The notes beneath the pieces are model-generated. The model ran no database searches. It was not told where the DNA came from and worked only from the letters and a program-made list of their open reading frames with translations. Both the position numbers and the translations under genes were made by a program. Of a stretch of 64,000 bases of DNA, positions 11,930 through 23,186 are shown piece after piece. Every line of letters begins with the position of its first letter. The stretch's first letter is position 1. This DNA comes from Eupeodes corollae. Taxonomy: Eukaryota; Arthropoda; Insecta; Diptera; Syrphidae. The stretch spans positions 284,309,679 through 284,373,678 of the forward strand of contig NC_079147.1 of assembly GCF_945859685.1 (NCBI RefSeq). Reading direction: 5' to 3'.

Positions 11930-13100
11930 TTTGTCGGCCAACAACCAGGAGATTTGAAGGAGGATGTTGCACAAGTCCTGAACCGAATAACATTTGTCGA
12001 AGAGATTACGGAGTCATTGACGAGGGTGACGAATTAATTAAGTAAAGAACATCGGTTTACAACGACAGTGCAGATTACCGCGAAGAGGAACCACATGGCA
12101 ACACTTTGGAAACAGAAGTAATTCAACTGGTCAACATAACACCAACAACGTTGCTTCCGAAGTTGTTTCCCACCCGGGAAAATGAATAAGAACCAACTTT
12201 AAGGGGAAGAAGCTGGTTTCTGGTATCGATGGGCCCATAAAAAACATCCAGGTTTATCAAACGAAACGTGACAACAAGAGCAGACCATATAAGCAAGAAT
12301 GTAAGCATTGCAGACGACAAGTAGAATGGCTGGAGCAACGACAAGTTGAGGAAGGCTCAACAAGGAGACTCAGATATCAAACCCATCCTCGCATGGAAAG
12401 AACACCAGGATAAACTAGATCGGGCTGATATTTTCGACAGAAGTCCGACTCTGAAGGCCTATTGGGCACAGTGAGACTCGTTTCTTTCCAACAGGGTGTA
12501 ATTCCACGTAAAAGGAAAGTCTTCTGTAATGCAGCTAGTCTTACCGAGATCGAAGATTATGAACGTTCTGCAGGAGATGCATGATGGAGTTTCGTGAACA
12601 AGACGCTGGAAAAGGTTCGACAACGATTCTAGTGGCCACATGCAAGGGAATATGTCGAGAAGTGGTGCCGAAAATGCGATACCTGTGCTGCCACCAAAGG
12701 CCCGAACAATATTAATCGCAGCAAAATGTAGCAGTGTAATGTCGGAGAACACTTTGAAAGGATTGCAGTAGACGTGGCGGGTCCATTTCCGGAATCTAAT
12801 AATGGAAATCGTTATATTGTGGTCATCATGTATTATTTCAGCAAGTGGCTTGAAGCATACACCAATCCAAATCAAGAAGCCAAAATAGTCGCAGACCAAA
12901 TTATCTTTAACAGATTCGGCGTTCCATTAGAACTGCATTCCGACCAGAGAAGAAATGTTGAATCAAATATATTCCAGGAAGTTTGTGGGATTCTTCACAT
13001 CAAGAAAAAGGAACAACACCACTCCACCCAAAATCTGATGGCATGCTTTAACGATATTAATAGGCGCAAGGAAGCGATGCGGCGGATTATTGATTGTGAA
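11930..13100 (+). pseudogene. Ty3/Gypsy pol relic (RNase H end to integrase core)
   Basis: Plus-strand pol fragment in shifting frames. At about 12300-12480 is the linker seen before the integrase in Gypsy elements (W-x-x-L-R-x-x-Q-x-x-D, SPTLKAYW-like). At 12600-12690 is the integrase zinc-binding block (HAREYVEKWCRKCDTCAATK). At 12774-13109 is the start of the integrase core (AGPFPESNNGNRYIVVIMYY, then FSKWLEAY and FGVPLELHSDQRRN). In the known family the catalytic Asp is in D-x-A-G-P-F and in HSDQG; the first lies just before this frame and the second is present. The core breaks before the catalytic Glu. No LTRs were identified. A 33-bp direct repeat at 13113-13170 follows it. Confidence 0.8.
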
Positions 13101-13261
13101 CTGCGATAAAGTAAAGACTGTGTTTGAAAAGTAATAATTGAAATTAAAGACTGTGTTTAAAAAGCATATTATTGAAAGTGTTGAACAAATAAGTTTGAAG
13201 CGATTTAAAACAAAAATTTTTGTTTTATTTACAAGTGTGAATAAGTTTTACTTGTTGAACC

Positions 13262-14560
13262 AAGCCGAATATTACAATATTTTTTCGTTGCAGTTCAACA
13301 TCATGTGATAATGTGAATCTGAAAACGAATATGAAAAGCTAAGGGTACTGTTGTCAGCAAAACATTTTAATGGATTAAAAGTGGCAGACAGAAGATTATT
13401 TATGAATATAAGGAAGACAGTCGCAGAAAAAACGGAGCTGTGGGGGACACCAGCATTTATTTTATGAATTTCAGACTTGAAACCATCCAATACAACTTGT
13501 ATTCAACGGTTAAAAAAGTAATTTCTAATCCAACGAAGAAGAAATTCATCAATACCAAAAGCATGCATTTTCGATAAGAGCTTGCTGCCAAACTCTAACA
13601 AAAATGCTTATGAAATAACAAGTACAATAATCTTATTTTCTAATTGTTTGGTGAGATAAACCATGAGATCACCAGTGGACCTATTGCTACTAAAGCCATA
13701 CTGTCGGTCAGTTAGAAGCTTCCGTTCTTCAAGATATTTCTTCAGCTGAAAATTGATCAGCGTTTCCATGACCTTGGAAAGATAGTTAGAAGGGGAGAAG
13801 GATTCGCCTTTTTTAGGGACAGGCGGGATAAATATAGTTTTTTATCCACTCGGAAGGAGACCAATAGAATACGCAGTGGTTTTGCCAGCGTTGAAGAACA
13901 CCTCTTCAGAACAATTGGGGACATATTATCCGGGCCAGCGGATTTGTGTATGTATAGGTCTTTCAGTACTCTTGCGTCTGCACGAGTTCGAAAGAAGATT
14001 CATCTCATAGATGAACGCTTTCATTAAAAAATTACAAATGACCAGAAGTTTTTACTATCTTTGGGACATTGAAGTATTTTTTGCCTTAATATCTGATCAT
14101 GCAAAAATTTGGTTCCTCGAATATCACCATTACAGGTCTTTCTAGCTTGTTTGAACTTATTCCGGTTTTCCTCAGTCGGGTTGGCTTTATAACAACGGAA
14201 ACTTACATCTCCGAACCTAATAACCTCATTACAGCTTGAATCAAACCATGAGTTCTCTTTAGGTTTGATAAATTTAGTTGGCTTTCTCATATTGTCAAAC
14301 GGTTATCATATGAGTTTTTTCTTCAACTGGGTTTTTTAGACATGAGAATTCTGCAGATACGATACAATAGTCTGATGTGAGTAGACGTGGCAATACAGTG
14401 ATTGTGTATTTATTAGGATCAGAAGTAAGAAACAAGTCTAGGGTGTTGGCGAATTGAGCCGAAACGTCAGGGATTCGAGTTGGCTCAATGACAAGCTTAA
14501 TTAATTGTTTTAACTCAGCAAAGCCAAGAAGAATTGTGTACATTGAAATAGCTGCAATGA
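13262..14560 (-). pseudogene. Family N non-LTR relic: endonuclease end, linker, RT
   Basis: In minus-strand order: 14295-14543 holds the end of the apurinic-type endonuclease (LDLFLTSDPNKYTITVLPRL, then TSDY where active enzymes have S-D-H). 14024-14290 is the linker (KENSWFDSSC, QARKTCNGDIRGTKF). At about 13520-13960 is RT in broken frames (KSAGPD-, ALLSKVMETLINFQL- and YGFSSNRSTGDLMVYL-like blocks). 13272-13490 is the RT palm (GVPHSSVFSATVFLIFINNL). The family nicks DNA and primes reverse transcription at the nick. Endonuclease His and RT motifs are mutated, so the copy is inactive. Confidence 0.8.
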
Positions 14561-15167
14561 CGATTACAGTGTGAGGATAATGGGCAACAATTCTTTGAAT
14601 GGACAGAGCAACAAATACGTTAAAAAACAGGGATGGTCTAAAAACTATAATAAAGTACTATAACTAGAAACTTCCTTTAAAATGAATTAAGAAATCGTTT
14701 ATCGACTTCAGATAGACAACAGTTTAAATAACGTAATCATTTTTCGTAACCGAATGAAAAATTAGCTGATATAAATATGCCGAAAACAAAATGAAAGCAT
14801 TATTAAAAAATGGAAGGTATCGGTAACTTTGGTTTTGAATTTTTCAATATTTAAAAAAAAGGAAAAACAGGCTGTTTTTAGACATTCCGCATTTGCGTAG
14901 TAAAGGTACGGTTAAGGAAAGTATATCTGTACTTCACAGTACGGCTGAAGGTAAACTGACATTTCTAGAGGAGTGAATATTATAGTTACATTGCTTAGTA
15001 ACCCTAAACTGGCGCTTTCCCTGAAACATATTTTTTTTTTAATTTCGGTAACAAAGAAGAATTATTACAGTGTCGAGTGACGCACATATAAAATTTAATA
15101 ATGTTCTAATAATTCTATGAAATATACGCAATATTTGAACGTGTTATATAGGTTCTGTAGATGCATC
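14561..15167. other. no gene seen
   Basis: AT-rich sequence without an open frame or recognisable repeat. Confidence 0.5.
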
Positions 15168-15449
15168 CGAAGCATGATGGTATGATGGTCAGTGCGTCTT
15201 GCCAGAGGTTTTAGGTTCGATCCCTGCCTGTGCCACCTAAAGTTTTATTCACGGGTACTGCCTCTTGCGAGGAATTAACAAAATCTCCAAGAGTAATTCT
15301 TGTCATGAAAAAGTGCTTTCATTTGCTGTTCGGATTTGTCTTAAAACTGTAGGTCCCCTCCATCCCTGACAACAGTACTTTCACACAGTTATGGTTTTGA
15401 GCTGTAAGTCACCAGGTGCTAGTTTTTAACGGACTGTTGCGCCACCCAA
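15168..15449 (+). mobile_element. tRNA-derived SINE, copy S3
   Basis: Nearly full-length plus-strand copy. The tRNA head has a small ATGATGGT duplication at 15174-15189 and a clear B-box GGTTCGATCCC (about 15214-15224). The GGGTACTGCCTCTTGCGAGG body and TGTAGGTCCC segment follow, and it ends in ACGGACTGTTGCGCCACC (about 15428-15446). That end is the tail shared with RTE-J. Confidence 0.85.
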
Positions 15450-15780
15450 TGAAGATGATAGCCAGATCAAACGGAAGAAAAAATGTTTTGAATTGTATTA
15501 GAAAACCCAAACATCTTGTGGATTTTTTGGCACAATCGAAAATGTCGAAATGTACAGTTCAATACACTTAAGTGACACTTATAGATTGTGAAATAGCCAA
15601 ATAGCATCAGGCTTGGGCAAATTGCCGACTAAAATAAAGACAAAATATTAAAAATGTCGTATCGCCCAAAAATCTCTCCATCGTAAAAAAATGTTCCAGC
15701 AAAAATGTTTGCTTGTTTTGGGCACAATGACATTTTGAGTTTTAAATTTATATTATCGCCCAAACGCAAACATTTAAAGA
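15450..15780. other. no gene seen
   Basis: 330 bp between a SINE and family U copy B with no supported feature; open frames here are short and lack domains. Confidence 0.5.
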
Positions 15781-16855
15781 AAAAAAAGAGGCTGGCATGC
15801 GACCTACACTGATAACTTCCTATCCTGTCTGTCAATTTGTCTTGCTTAAAAGTTTGTTAGTTTTCTTGTTGTGTTAAAAAAGATGTCAGTTGAATTATTC
15901 TTAAATTAATTAACTAAAATTATCAACAATATTTTTTATATCAAGAAATAATTAAGTTTGAAAATCAAGTTTTGTTAAATGGATTTTTAGTCGAAAGCAA
16001 ATTTTTACCAATTTTAGTAGCATTTCTGAAATTTTTACAAATTGGATGAATGAAATTAATTTGAGAGATATCAAAAAACCGAACATCTATTTTTATCAAA
16101 TGTCCTTACTATTTTTTGTTGATTTTATTTTTTTATGAAAAAAAACAGACTGTTGGATCAAAAATCATTTAATATCGAAAACAGTATTTTCTTTGAAAAA
16201 AAAGTTTGGTGACAATATTTTTAATTTTTTTAAATCTATTTGAGTCGAAAGTAAATTTTTACTAAGTTTTGTATTATTTCTATTTTTAGGTTTTTTATTT
16301 TGAAGAAAACTGTCAATTCGATTTTTCTAAAAATTTTACTAAATGTTGACAACAATATTTTTAAAAATATAAAAGCAGTTTAAAGCCAATATCTTAAAGT
16401 TTTGAATAGATATTTGAGTCGAAAATCAACTTTTATTAATTATTTTGTTTAGTTTTTTTATTTTCAGTAAAAAAAACTGTTAATTCGATTTTTGTCCAAA
16501 TTTTTCCAACTTTTGAAAACAATATTTCTTATAAGGTAAAATTATTTTTTGTATTTGTAAAATTTTCGTGTTGAAAAATTAAGAAAACCACCCACGGAAT
16601 TTTCTTGAGAGCCCTTTCAGTATCTTTCTGCATTATTATCAGTATAACCAAATTTATTTGAAGTCGATATCTCTTTTAGTTCTTGAGCAATGGACGATGA
16701 AAAAAACTTCGCGAACGTACGAAAATCAATCAAATCAAAAAAATCTTTCATTTCGACTCTAGGGACCTTGAAACGTCGAGAAAAGTCAAAATTTTCAATT
16801 TAACAAATCGAACCTATTACAATAATTTTAAATGGGAAGTTGAAAAATTTCGGAT
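15781..16855 (+). repeat. Family U repeat, copy B (diverged)
   Basis: Left end GAGGCTGGCATGCGACCTAC, a core with eroded 175-bp units (GAGTCGAAA marks near 16240 and 16416), a GCGAACGTACG remnant of the microsatellite at about 16711, and a right end GGGACCTTGAAACGTCGAGA to ATGGGAAGTTG. After the left end it carries a different segment (GTTAGAAAAG-like, shared with copy D), so at least two subtypes exist. Confidence 0.75.
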
Positions 16856-17029
16856 TGCTCAAAAACTCGGAACGTTAAGAAAGCGTAATAAATATGTATG
16901 TTTGTCCTTATTACACCTTAAGAAAGTGAAATAAGTCCAATCATCAAAGGGAAATAAAACGATATATTTTGCTTGTTGACAGTGCGTTTACAAGTGAAAT
17001 ATTTATGGGGCCCTGTCATAAAAGCCATA
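16856..17029. other. spacer between U copies B and C
   Basis: 174 bp without a supported feature. Confidence 0.4.
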
Positions 17030-17110
17030 TTAAAAAGAGGCTGTGATGCGACCCACACTGATAACTTCCCATCCCGTCTGTCGATTTGTCTTGCTTAAAA
17101 GTTTGTCTAT
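17030..17110 (+). repeat. Family U copy C, left part (split)
   Basis: Carries the family U left end up to TTAAAAGTTTGTCTAT, where the DNA transposon begins. The continuation is at 21566. Uninterrupted copies A and E read straight across this point. Confidence 0.9.
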
Positions 17111-17140
17111 CAGTGGCCACAAACCATAACCGCCTAAGTC
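17111..17140 (+). repeat. Left terminal inverted repeat
   Basis: Begins CAGTGGCCACAAACC and ends CGCCTAAGTC. It differs from the complement of the right end at 3 of 30 positions (7, 10 and 13 from the tip). Confidence 0.93.
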
Positions 17141-17470
17141 GAGTTATGACGAAAATAAGTTTTGTTCATAATCCTGTTTAAAATATCAAGATCTATACAC
17201 TCTTTTACGTCTGTATCTCTTTTCAAACAGAAGTTATAAGCAAAAAACCTAACAACCTAAGTTACTTTTCAAAAATGTTCATTTGCCCTAACAACTTAAC
17301 TCAAGAAAAAATCATGTTTTTATAACGTTGGTTTCATAACTCAACTTATGTTCTTTAAGTATCTTATGTTTGCTTTGCCATACAAACTTATCTTTAGATA
17401 GGTTAATATTACTTTCTTATTTTCTTAAAAAATGAATAAGGAATAAAAACTTAAGTCAAGATAAGAAAAT
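17141..17470. repeat. Left subterminal motif cluster
   Basis: Multiple copies in both orientations of a core like AACTTAACTCAAG / ATAACTCAACTTATG / CTTAAGTCAAGATAAG within about 330 bp. The same motif recurs at 21085-21360 on the right. Such clusters are typical transposase binding sites. Confidence 0.65.
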
Positions 17471-17607
17471 TATTTTCTGCCCATATTAATTTCGCGAAAA
17501 TCCGAGTCATAAGTTGATTTATGTTGTTGTGACTAGTCATATCTGCAGGGAAGAGTAATAAAAAGTTATTTTTAAAGTGAAAAGTTATTGGAAAAGTGCG
17601 TGTGAAA

Positions 17608-20600
17608 TGTCTAATAGAGCAGTGAAAATGGTGCAATTAGCGAGGATGCTTTCTGAACGTGCTAAAGCCAAAGGTAAGTTCGTCCTATTTATATTTAGCT
17701 GTCATAAATTAATATTCCCGAATTCGAATTTTGTATTGTATAAACATTTATTTCTTTATCTACTAAATTACATTTTTTTAAGCAATGTACTTTTGAACTC
17801 TATATAAATAAATCCACGTTTATGTTTTTTAGCAAAATAGTAGATAATAAGTAAAGAAGAGTAAAGAGTAAAGAAAAAGAATAGTTGTAGGCATAACCTT
17901 TCATCTGCTGTATAAAAATCGATTGGTTTCAATAATTGCAGTGGTCCTTTTCTGTTTCAATCTTTCGTTTTTACCAATTGTTCACTTTTAAGTGCATTCT
18001 TTATCATTTTTTTAATAAGCAAATGAATAAATTAACGCTTTTAACCTTCTAAGTTCACGTGAGTTTTCTGTCTAAAGTGACATTTTAGAATAAAAATAAA
18101 AATTGGAAATTTGTGAGCAAGTCATTATTTTGATATTTAAATATTAAGTTAAAAAATAAAATTAAATACGTATGCGCAGTATGTTAAATTACTTTTTCTT
18201 TGAAACAATTTATCGGAAACTTTTCTACGATTTTGTATATATTTTTATAATAAATGTATTTGTGACTGAAAATCTAAGGTATGGTGAAAAAATCGTAGAA
18301 AACTGTGCGATAGCTATTGTAGAATAAAAACCTACCTATGTATTACCTATTAATATGATGTTAGGTATGTATGTATGTATATAATACTTATTACGTTTAT
18401 AAAATCCATAACAAATTAAACGTCTCATAAAATACCTTAAAAACGGCAGATTTTTCGTTTTTTACCTCAAATATCTTCAAATCCTGACACAAAAACAAAT
18501 AAAATACACATATATATGTATATGTATTTACATAGCTGTAGGCAGATAACATTTTTTATATTATTGCTAAAATGATGAAGTTCTCACTCTTCCATAACTT
18601 TTACTACAATTTGCTGCAGAAAACGTTCGGGGTTTTGAAAATGGAAGATTCCAGGGCGAAACGGAAACGTCTCGTGCAAACAAGAGTAATCAAACATCAA
18701 CAGAACAATGCACAAGAAATGAAGAGTTGAATTACGACCTATTGCCAAATTTCGAACCGAGCGTACTGAACGAAACACAATCATCAATAAACGGGCTGTA
18801 TTTTGATGTTGGCTTGCTCCAAAGTAAGAAAAATAGTAGTTATAGTTACCCTTATTAACGTCTTTTAAGATATTATTATTTTATAGAAGACAAATTATTA
18901 GGTATAAAATGTTGAGATATACGTAAACATAATTATTATTTCTATTTAGGTAAATTTAAATTAACTAACAACATTGAAACTGATTCCGAATGTGATGATA
19001 ATTTTTTGGATAAACCTGAATGGATGAATAATTCTGATGATTCAGTGATAGATCCAGATTTTAACTTATCTAATACGAGTAAATCAAGTGATTCGAAATC
19101 TGAGAATGATGAAGAAATTATTGTTTTGGGAGCTCAATTGGAAGAAGCTTTAGCAACACCAAAATGCAAGAATAAGAAAAAACTTCGTGTTAAACTTCGA
19201 AATAGTGGGCAGTCATATCAATCAGTCAAAGGAAAAACAGTTGAGGCCAGATCCTGCAAGGCGTTTGGTAATTGTCGGAGTAAATGCAATGAGAGAATAG
19301 ATATTAAAAAAATTAAATTGCTGTTCAAACACTACTGGTCCCTAGGAACTTATGACCAAAGAATTCTATACATTGGATCTATGATAAACATAGGGGATAA
19401 GAAATGTGACACCTTGGTTAATGCAACTAACCGAAAGCGAAAACGCGAGCATACTATGAAGTATACGCTGGAAGTCGACGGAAATATTTGCAATGTATGT
19501 AAGAAACATTTTGTCCAGTGCTTTGGAGAAACTGATAGCTTCGTTAAATCTGTTATAAAGAAAAAAATTGGCTGTCCATCAATTCCATTTAAAAATAGGA
19601 GAGGAAATCATACTCCTGCTAATAAGTTTGACGTAGCTGTAGAAGAAGAAGTGAGGAATCATATTTTAAGGTTTCCAGCGTATGAAAGTCATTACAGTCG
19701 AAGGACACCTGCAAAAAATATTTACCAGCTAGCCTTAATCTCTCATCTATGCACCGCCTCTACAAATCAGAGTCCTCAAATCCGGTAAGTCTGTCCAAAT
19801 ACTCCCAAATTTTCAAAACGATGGGCCTTAAATTTAAAGCACCGAAAGTAGACACGTGTTCTACTTGTGATACGTATGTTTCGAAGATCAAAGTTGCTGA
19901 ATCTGAAGACGAAAAGTGCATGTTGATTCAACAAAAACAAGAACATCTTAATAAGGCCGAAAATGGCATATGAAGCAAAACGCAATGATAAAATGGAGGC
20001 AATCAATTCTAATTGCATACAAACTTACGCCTTTGAAATCCAACAATGCCTGCCAACACCATTTTTAAGAAACTCTATAAGCTTTTATAAAAGACAACTA
20101 TGGACCTTTAATTTAACGGTGCACGATTTAGAGTCAAATTACGCAAAATGTTTCATGTGGCATGAAGCTATGGCCCGTCGTGGAGGAAACGAAATTTCAT
20201 CTTGCATCTTTAAGCTACTGAAAAGTTTACCGGAAGAGACTAAATGCATAACATTCTACAGGGATTCATGCTCTGGCCAGAACAAGAATTCATTTGTCGC
20301 TGCAATGTTTATTGCATTTTTATCTAGCTCGGAAAAAATTGATTACGTCGATCACAAATTCCTGGAACCAGGACATACGTACATGGAATGCGACAGCGAC
20401 CATGCCCTAATTGAGCGTATGAAAAAGAAAACAAATGTCCAAATTGAAACACCTAGAGATTGGTATCAGTTCGTCAATACAGTTGGATCCAAGATTGAAA
20501 CAGTTGAGATGAGGAACGAAGTTTTTTTTGATTTTTCAAAATTTTCTAAATCTAAATTTTCCTGGAAACGAGTTGATGAAGATGGAAATAGATTTAATTG

Positions 20601-20919
20601 ACATGAAGTTCGGTGGCTGCGATACACAAAACGCAGCAATCAAGTGGAATATAAAAATTCTTTGGATAAAAATGAGTCCTTTTAAAATTTTAAAAGTAGG
20701 AAAGAGAGGAGCTTCTGTAAATGTCCAAATTTCCAACGTAATAGACTTACTAAGTATTTCTCAAGAAAAAAAAGAGATCCTATGAGTTTAAAACAATTCA
20801 TAAGTCCTGATTTTCATTCCTTTTATGATAATCTTAAAACAAATATAGACGAGCCAGATACCCATCCTGATTTAACGGAGCCTGACAACGCAGATGATTC
20901 AAACGAACAGCGATTTTAA
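17608..20919 (+). pseudogene. Transposase of the TIR element, three exons, lightly broken
   Basis: Exon 1 is 17608-17673 (ATG, MSNRAVKMVQLARML; donor G|GTAAGT). Exon 2 is 18620-18823 (acceptor CTGCAG; open throughout, ends A|GTAAGA). Exon 3 starts at 18960 (acceptor TTTAG) and runs to TAA at 20917-20919. Phases agree across both introns and the exon 3 frame continues into the long frame at 19006-19788. Features in order: an acidic N-terminal region; a basic patch; CKAFGNCRSKC; a CNVCKKHF zinc-like pair; KMYRLYK-like SSMHRLYKS; a CSTCDTY pair; then an RNase-H-like part with WTFNLTVHD, FYRDSCSGQNKN and HTYMECDSDHALIE, probably holding the acidic catalytic residues. Damage: a one-base slip in an A run near 19715, another in AAAA near 19970, a TGA where a Trp is expected at about 20600, and a shift near 20680. 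Confidence 0.75.
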
Positions 20920-21084
20920 TCACAAAAATGAAAAAAATTAAATAAAATTTAAAAAAGAAAATGAAATAAAAATATAAATATAATAATCATATATTTTTCT
21001 CAAAATTTAATTTGTTTGTTTATTGAAATGGTACATAATAAGTAACGTTAAAAATTTGTTCCAAAAACAACTATTTCTTGACAC

Positions 21085-21535
21085 GTAAGAACAAATCTAG
21101 GAAAAGTAACTTAAAATGTGGTTCCTTATTGGTAAGTAAAAGAACTTAACTCAACATAGAAAATAATATACCACATTGTAACACAAAGATTATCGACCTA
21201 AGTTGACTTAAGAAATTTGAATTGTTCTTCCTTAATATGCCAAAATAGCCTAACTCAACTTAAGCTTTTTACTTTTTTCATCCTAAATATGCCACAAAAT
21301 CCTAACTCGAACTAAGATTTTTATTTTTTTCAAGTTTAATAAGCCATAACAGCTTAAGTGTTTTTTTCTTAAATTACTCATTAGTTGTCTTTTATAAAAA
21401 TAATTTAATCTTAATTTCTAAAAAAAGTGTTAATTTTCTTCAATTTTGCATTAAAATTTTTTTGAAATTCCCATACATTTTTTGACAAACACGATCTAAA
21501 AATTCAAACTGCTCTCCTGAAAAGTATAAAAAATT
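21085..21535. repeat. Right subterminal motif cluster
   Basis: Contains AAAAGAACTTAACTCAAC, GACCTAAGTTGACTTAAG, CCTAACTCAACTTAAGC and CCTAACTCGAACTAAG, variants of the motif on the left side. It lies between the transposase poly(A) signal and the right inverted repeat. Confidence 0.7.
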
Positions 21536-21565
21536 GACTTAGGCGGTTATGGCTTATGACCACTG
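21536..21565 (-). repeat. Right terminal inverted repeat
   Basis: Reads GACTTAGGCGGTTATGGC...CCACTG on the plus strand; 27 of 30 positions are complementary to the left end. Confidence 0.93.
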
Positions 21566-22485
21566 ATATACTCGTATCAATTTTTACCAAATTTGCGTAC
21601 TATTTTTTGTAGATTTTATTTTTTTATGAAAAAACGGACTGTTGGATTTTTATATAAAAATTACTAAATATCGAAAACAATATGTTCTGTAAAATAAAAT
21701 AATTTTGAAGCCAATATTTCAAATTTTTGAAAAGATATTTGAGTCGAAAATCAATTTTTACCAACTTTTGTTAATTTTTTTTAATTTTTTGTAAAAAAAA
21801 ACTGTCAATTCGATTTTTTTTTCAAAATTTGACTGAATGTTGACAACAATATTTTTTGAAAGATAAAAGTAGTTTAAAGCCAATATCTCAAAGTTTTCAA
21901 AAGATGTTTGAGTCGAAAATCAATTTTTGCCAACTTTTATTCATTTTTTTTAGGTTTTTATTTTTTGTAAAAAAAACTGTCAATTCGATTTTTCTCAAAA
22001 TTTTATGAGATGTCAAAAACATTATTCTTCGTTGCACAAAATACAAAATTGTTTTGGAGATGAAATCATATTTCAGTCGTAAAATTTTGGAGATGACACA
22101 TTTTTTTTTCATTTTTTTTGATTTATAAAAAAAAACCGTTAAATGGATTTTTTTTTAAAAAAATATTCTTCTTTTATGTCTTCTTTTTAAAATTTAATTC
22201 AAGTCTTTAGCGGTTTTGGTTCGTAAGATATTTAGGGTTAACCAAAATTTTCACCTTTTTTTCAAACTGCTATGGTAAAAACCACCAACGCAATTTTCTT
22301 GAGAGCCGTTTCTGCATTTTTCTGCCTTATTATCTGTATAACAAAATTTATTTGATGTTGATATCTCTTCTGGTTCTTGAGCTATGGAGGACGAAAAAAA
22401 CGTCGCGAACGTACGGACGTACAATCAATTGTCAATTTGACAAATCGGACCCATTATAATAACTTTCTAATGGAAGTTAAAAATA
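21566..22485 (+). repeat. Family U copy C, right part
   Basis: Resumes with TACTCGTATCAATTTTTACC, continues through two to three 175-bp units (GAGTCGAAAATCAATTTTT at about 21731 and 21910), then the GGTTAACCAAAATTTTCACC unique part. The microsatellite is reduced to GAACGTACGGACGTAC and the right end is partly deleted (ATCAATTGTCAATTTGAC). The end palindrome is eroded to AACTTTCTAATGGAAGTT. Confidence 0.85.
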
Positions 22486-23025
22486 TAAAATGATATTTTC
22501 TGGATTTAACTTTTTGAATTTTTCTGAATTTTGGGCTATCTGTTCCCAACCCTTTACAAATGTATAATAAATCATGGTTTTTGTTCAAAATGTCCGTAAT
22601 CTCCATTTTTTCTCAAAGCAAACATCTATTGTCCCTCATTAATACTAAGATATCCTTAATTCCATAACCTATTTAACCTACAAAGTATTCTAAATCTTAC
22701 AGAGTTACCTTCAAAATCTCGAATGTAATCAGTAAACGAAACACGTATAGAATGTAGAGCAAAGTGAAAGTCAGAAAACACTAAATTTTAAAATTTTCAA
22801 CACACTTCTCACTTCTTTAAAAAAAGAAATATTTTCAAAAAATATGACTTAAGATGTCCTTTTCCAAAGAAAAAAATAAAAAAAATATTGACAGGTCGCA
22901 AGAAAAATATGACACAGTGTTCAATAACGCAGCAAAAGCACGATTTGTTATCCAGAATATTATAACAGATATTTTTATTACCCACTTACTTATTTATACA
23001 ATATATGTATGTAGCTATATTTTAC
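22486..23025. other. no gene seen
   Basis: AT-rich sequence with no long frame on either strand; the A-rich frame at 22854-23081 has no domain and overlaps the candidate exon antisense. Confidence 0.45.
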
Positions 23026-23186
23026 CTTTTACTTATCCCGCTGCTGCTGCTACTGCTAACGCCTCCCGCCGCTGCCACTGAGCCGGCCGGGTCGTTCTCG
23101 TTGATGTCAACATCTTCACGCGATTTATAACCATATCGTTCGTGAGTTCGTTCACATCGTCCCCGTCGTCTTATGTAGTTAGGTAC
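23026..23186 (-). CDS. candidate host exon, unrecognised
   Basis: On the minus strand a TTTAG acceptor (23187-23191) is followed by an open frame of 53 codons plus 2 bases, ending at AAAAG|GTAAAATAT, a plausible donor. The predicted peptide includes YGYKSREDVDINENDPAG, then an Ala/Gly-rich run and five Ser in a row, a composition typical of insect regulatory or channel proteins. The GC content is well above the surroundings and the sequence is not repeated in the window. I do not recognise the gene. A second minus-strand frame is also open across part of the segment, so the reading is uncertain. Confidence 0.25.

Larger units (their letters stand above)
17111..21565 (+). mobile_element. 4.45-kb TIR DNA transposon with intron-containing transposase
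   Basis: The boundaries are exact because the element interrupts family U copy C. The ends are inverted repeats of 30 bp with 27 matches: CAGTGG...ATAACCGCCTAAGTC at 17111-17140 and its complement at 21536-21565. Inside is a single plus-strand transposase gene (17608-20919) with an AATAAA at 20941. Subterminal zones on both sides are rich in AACTCAACTTAAG-like motifs. Against copies A and E the flank shows no added bases (GTCTAT before, ATATACTCGTAT after), so a target duplication is absent or at most AT. The superfamily is uncertain; the transposase resembles the group I remember as DUF7869, possibly Sola-related. Confidence 0.85.

Noticed and set aside
13113..13260. Gypsy LTR downstream of the pol relic
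   Set aside because: A 33-bp direct repeat and T-rich sequence are present, but no second LTR or TG...CA boundary could be found.
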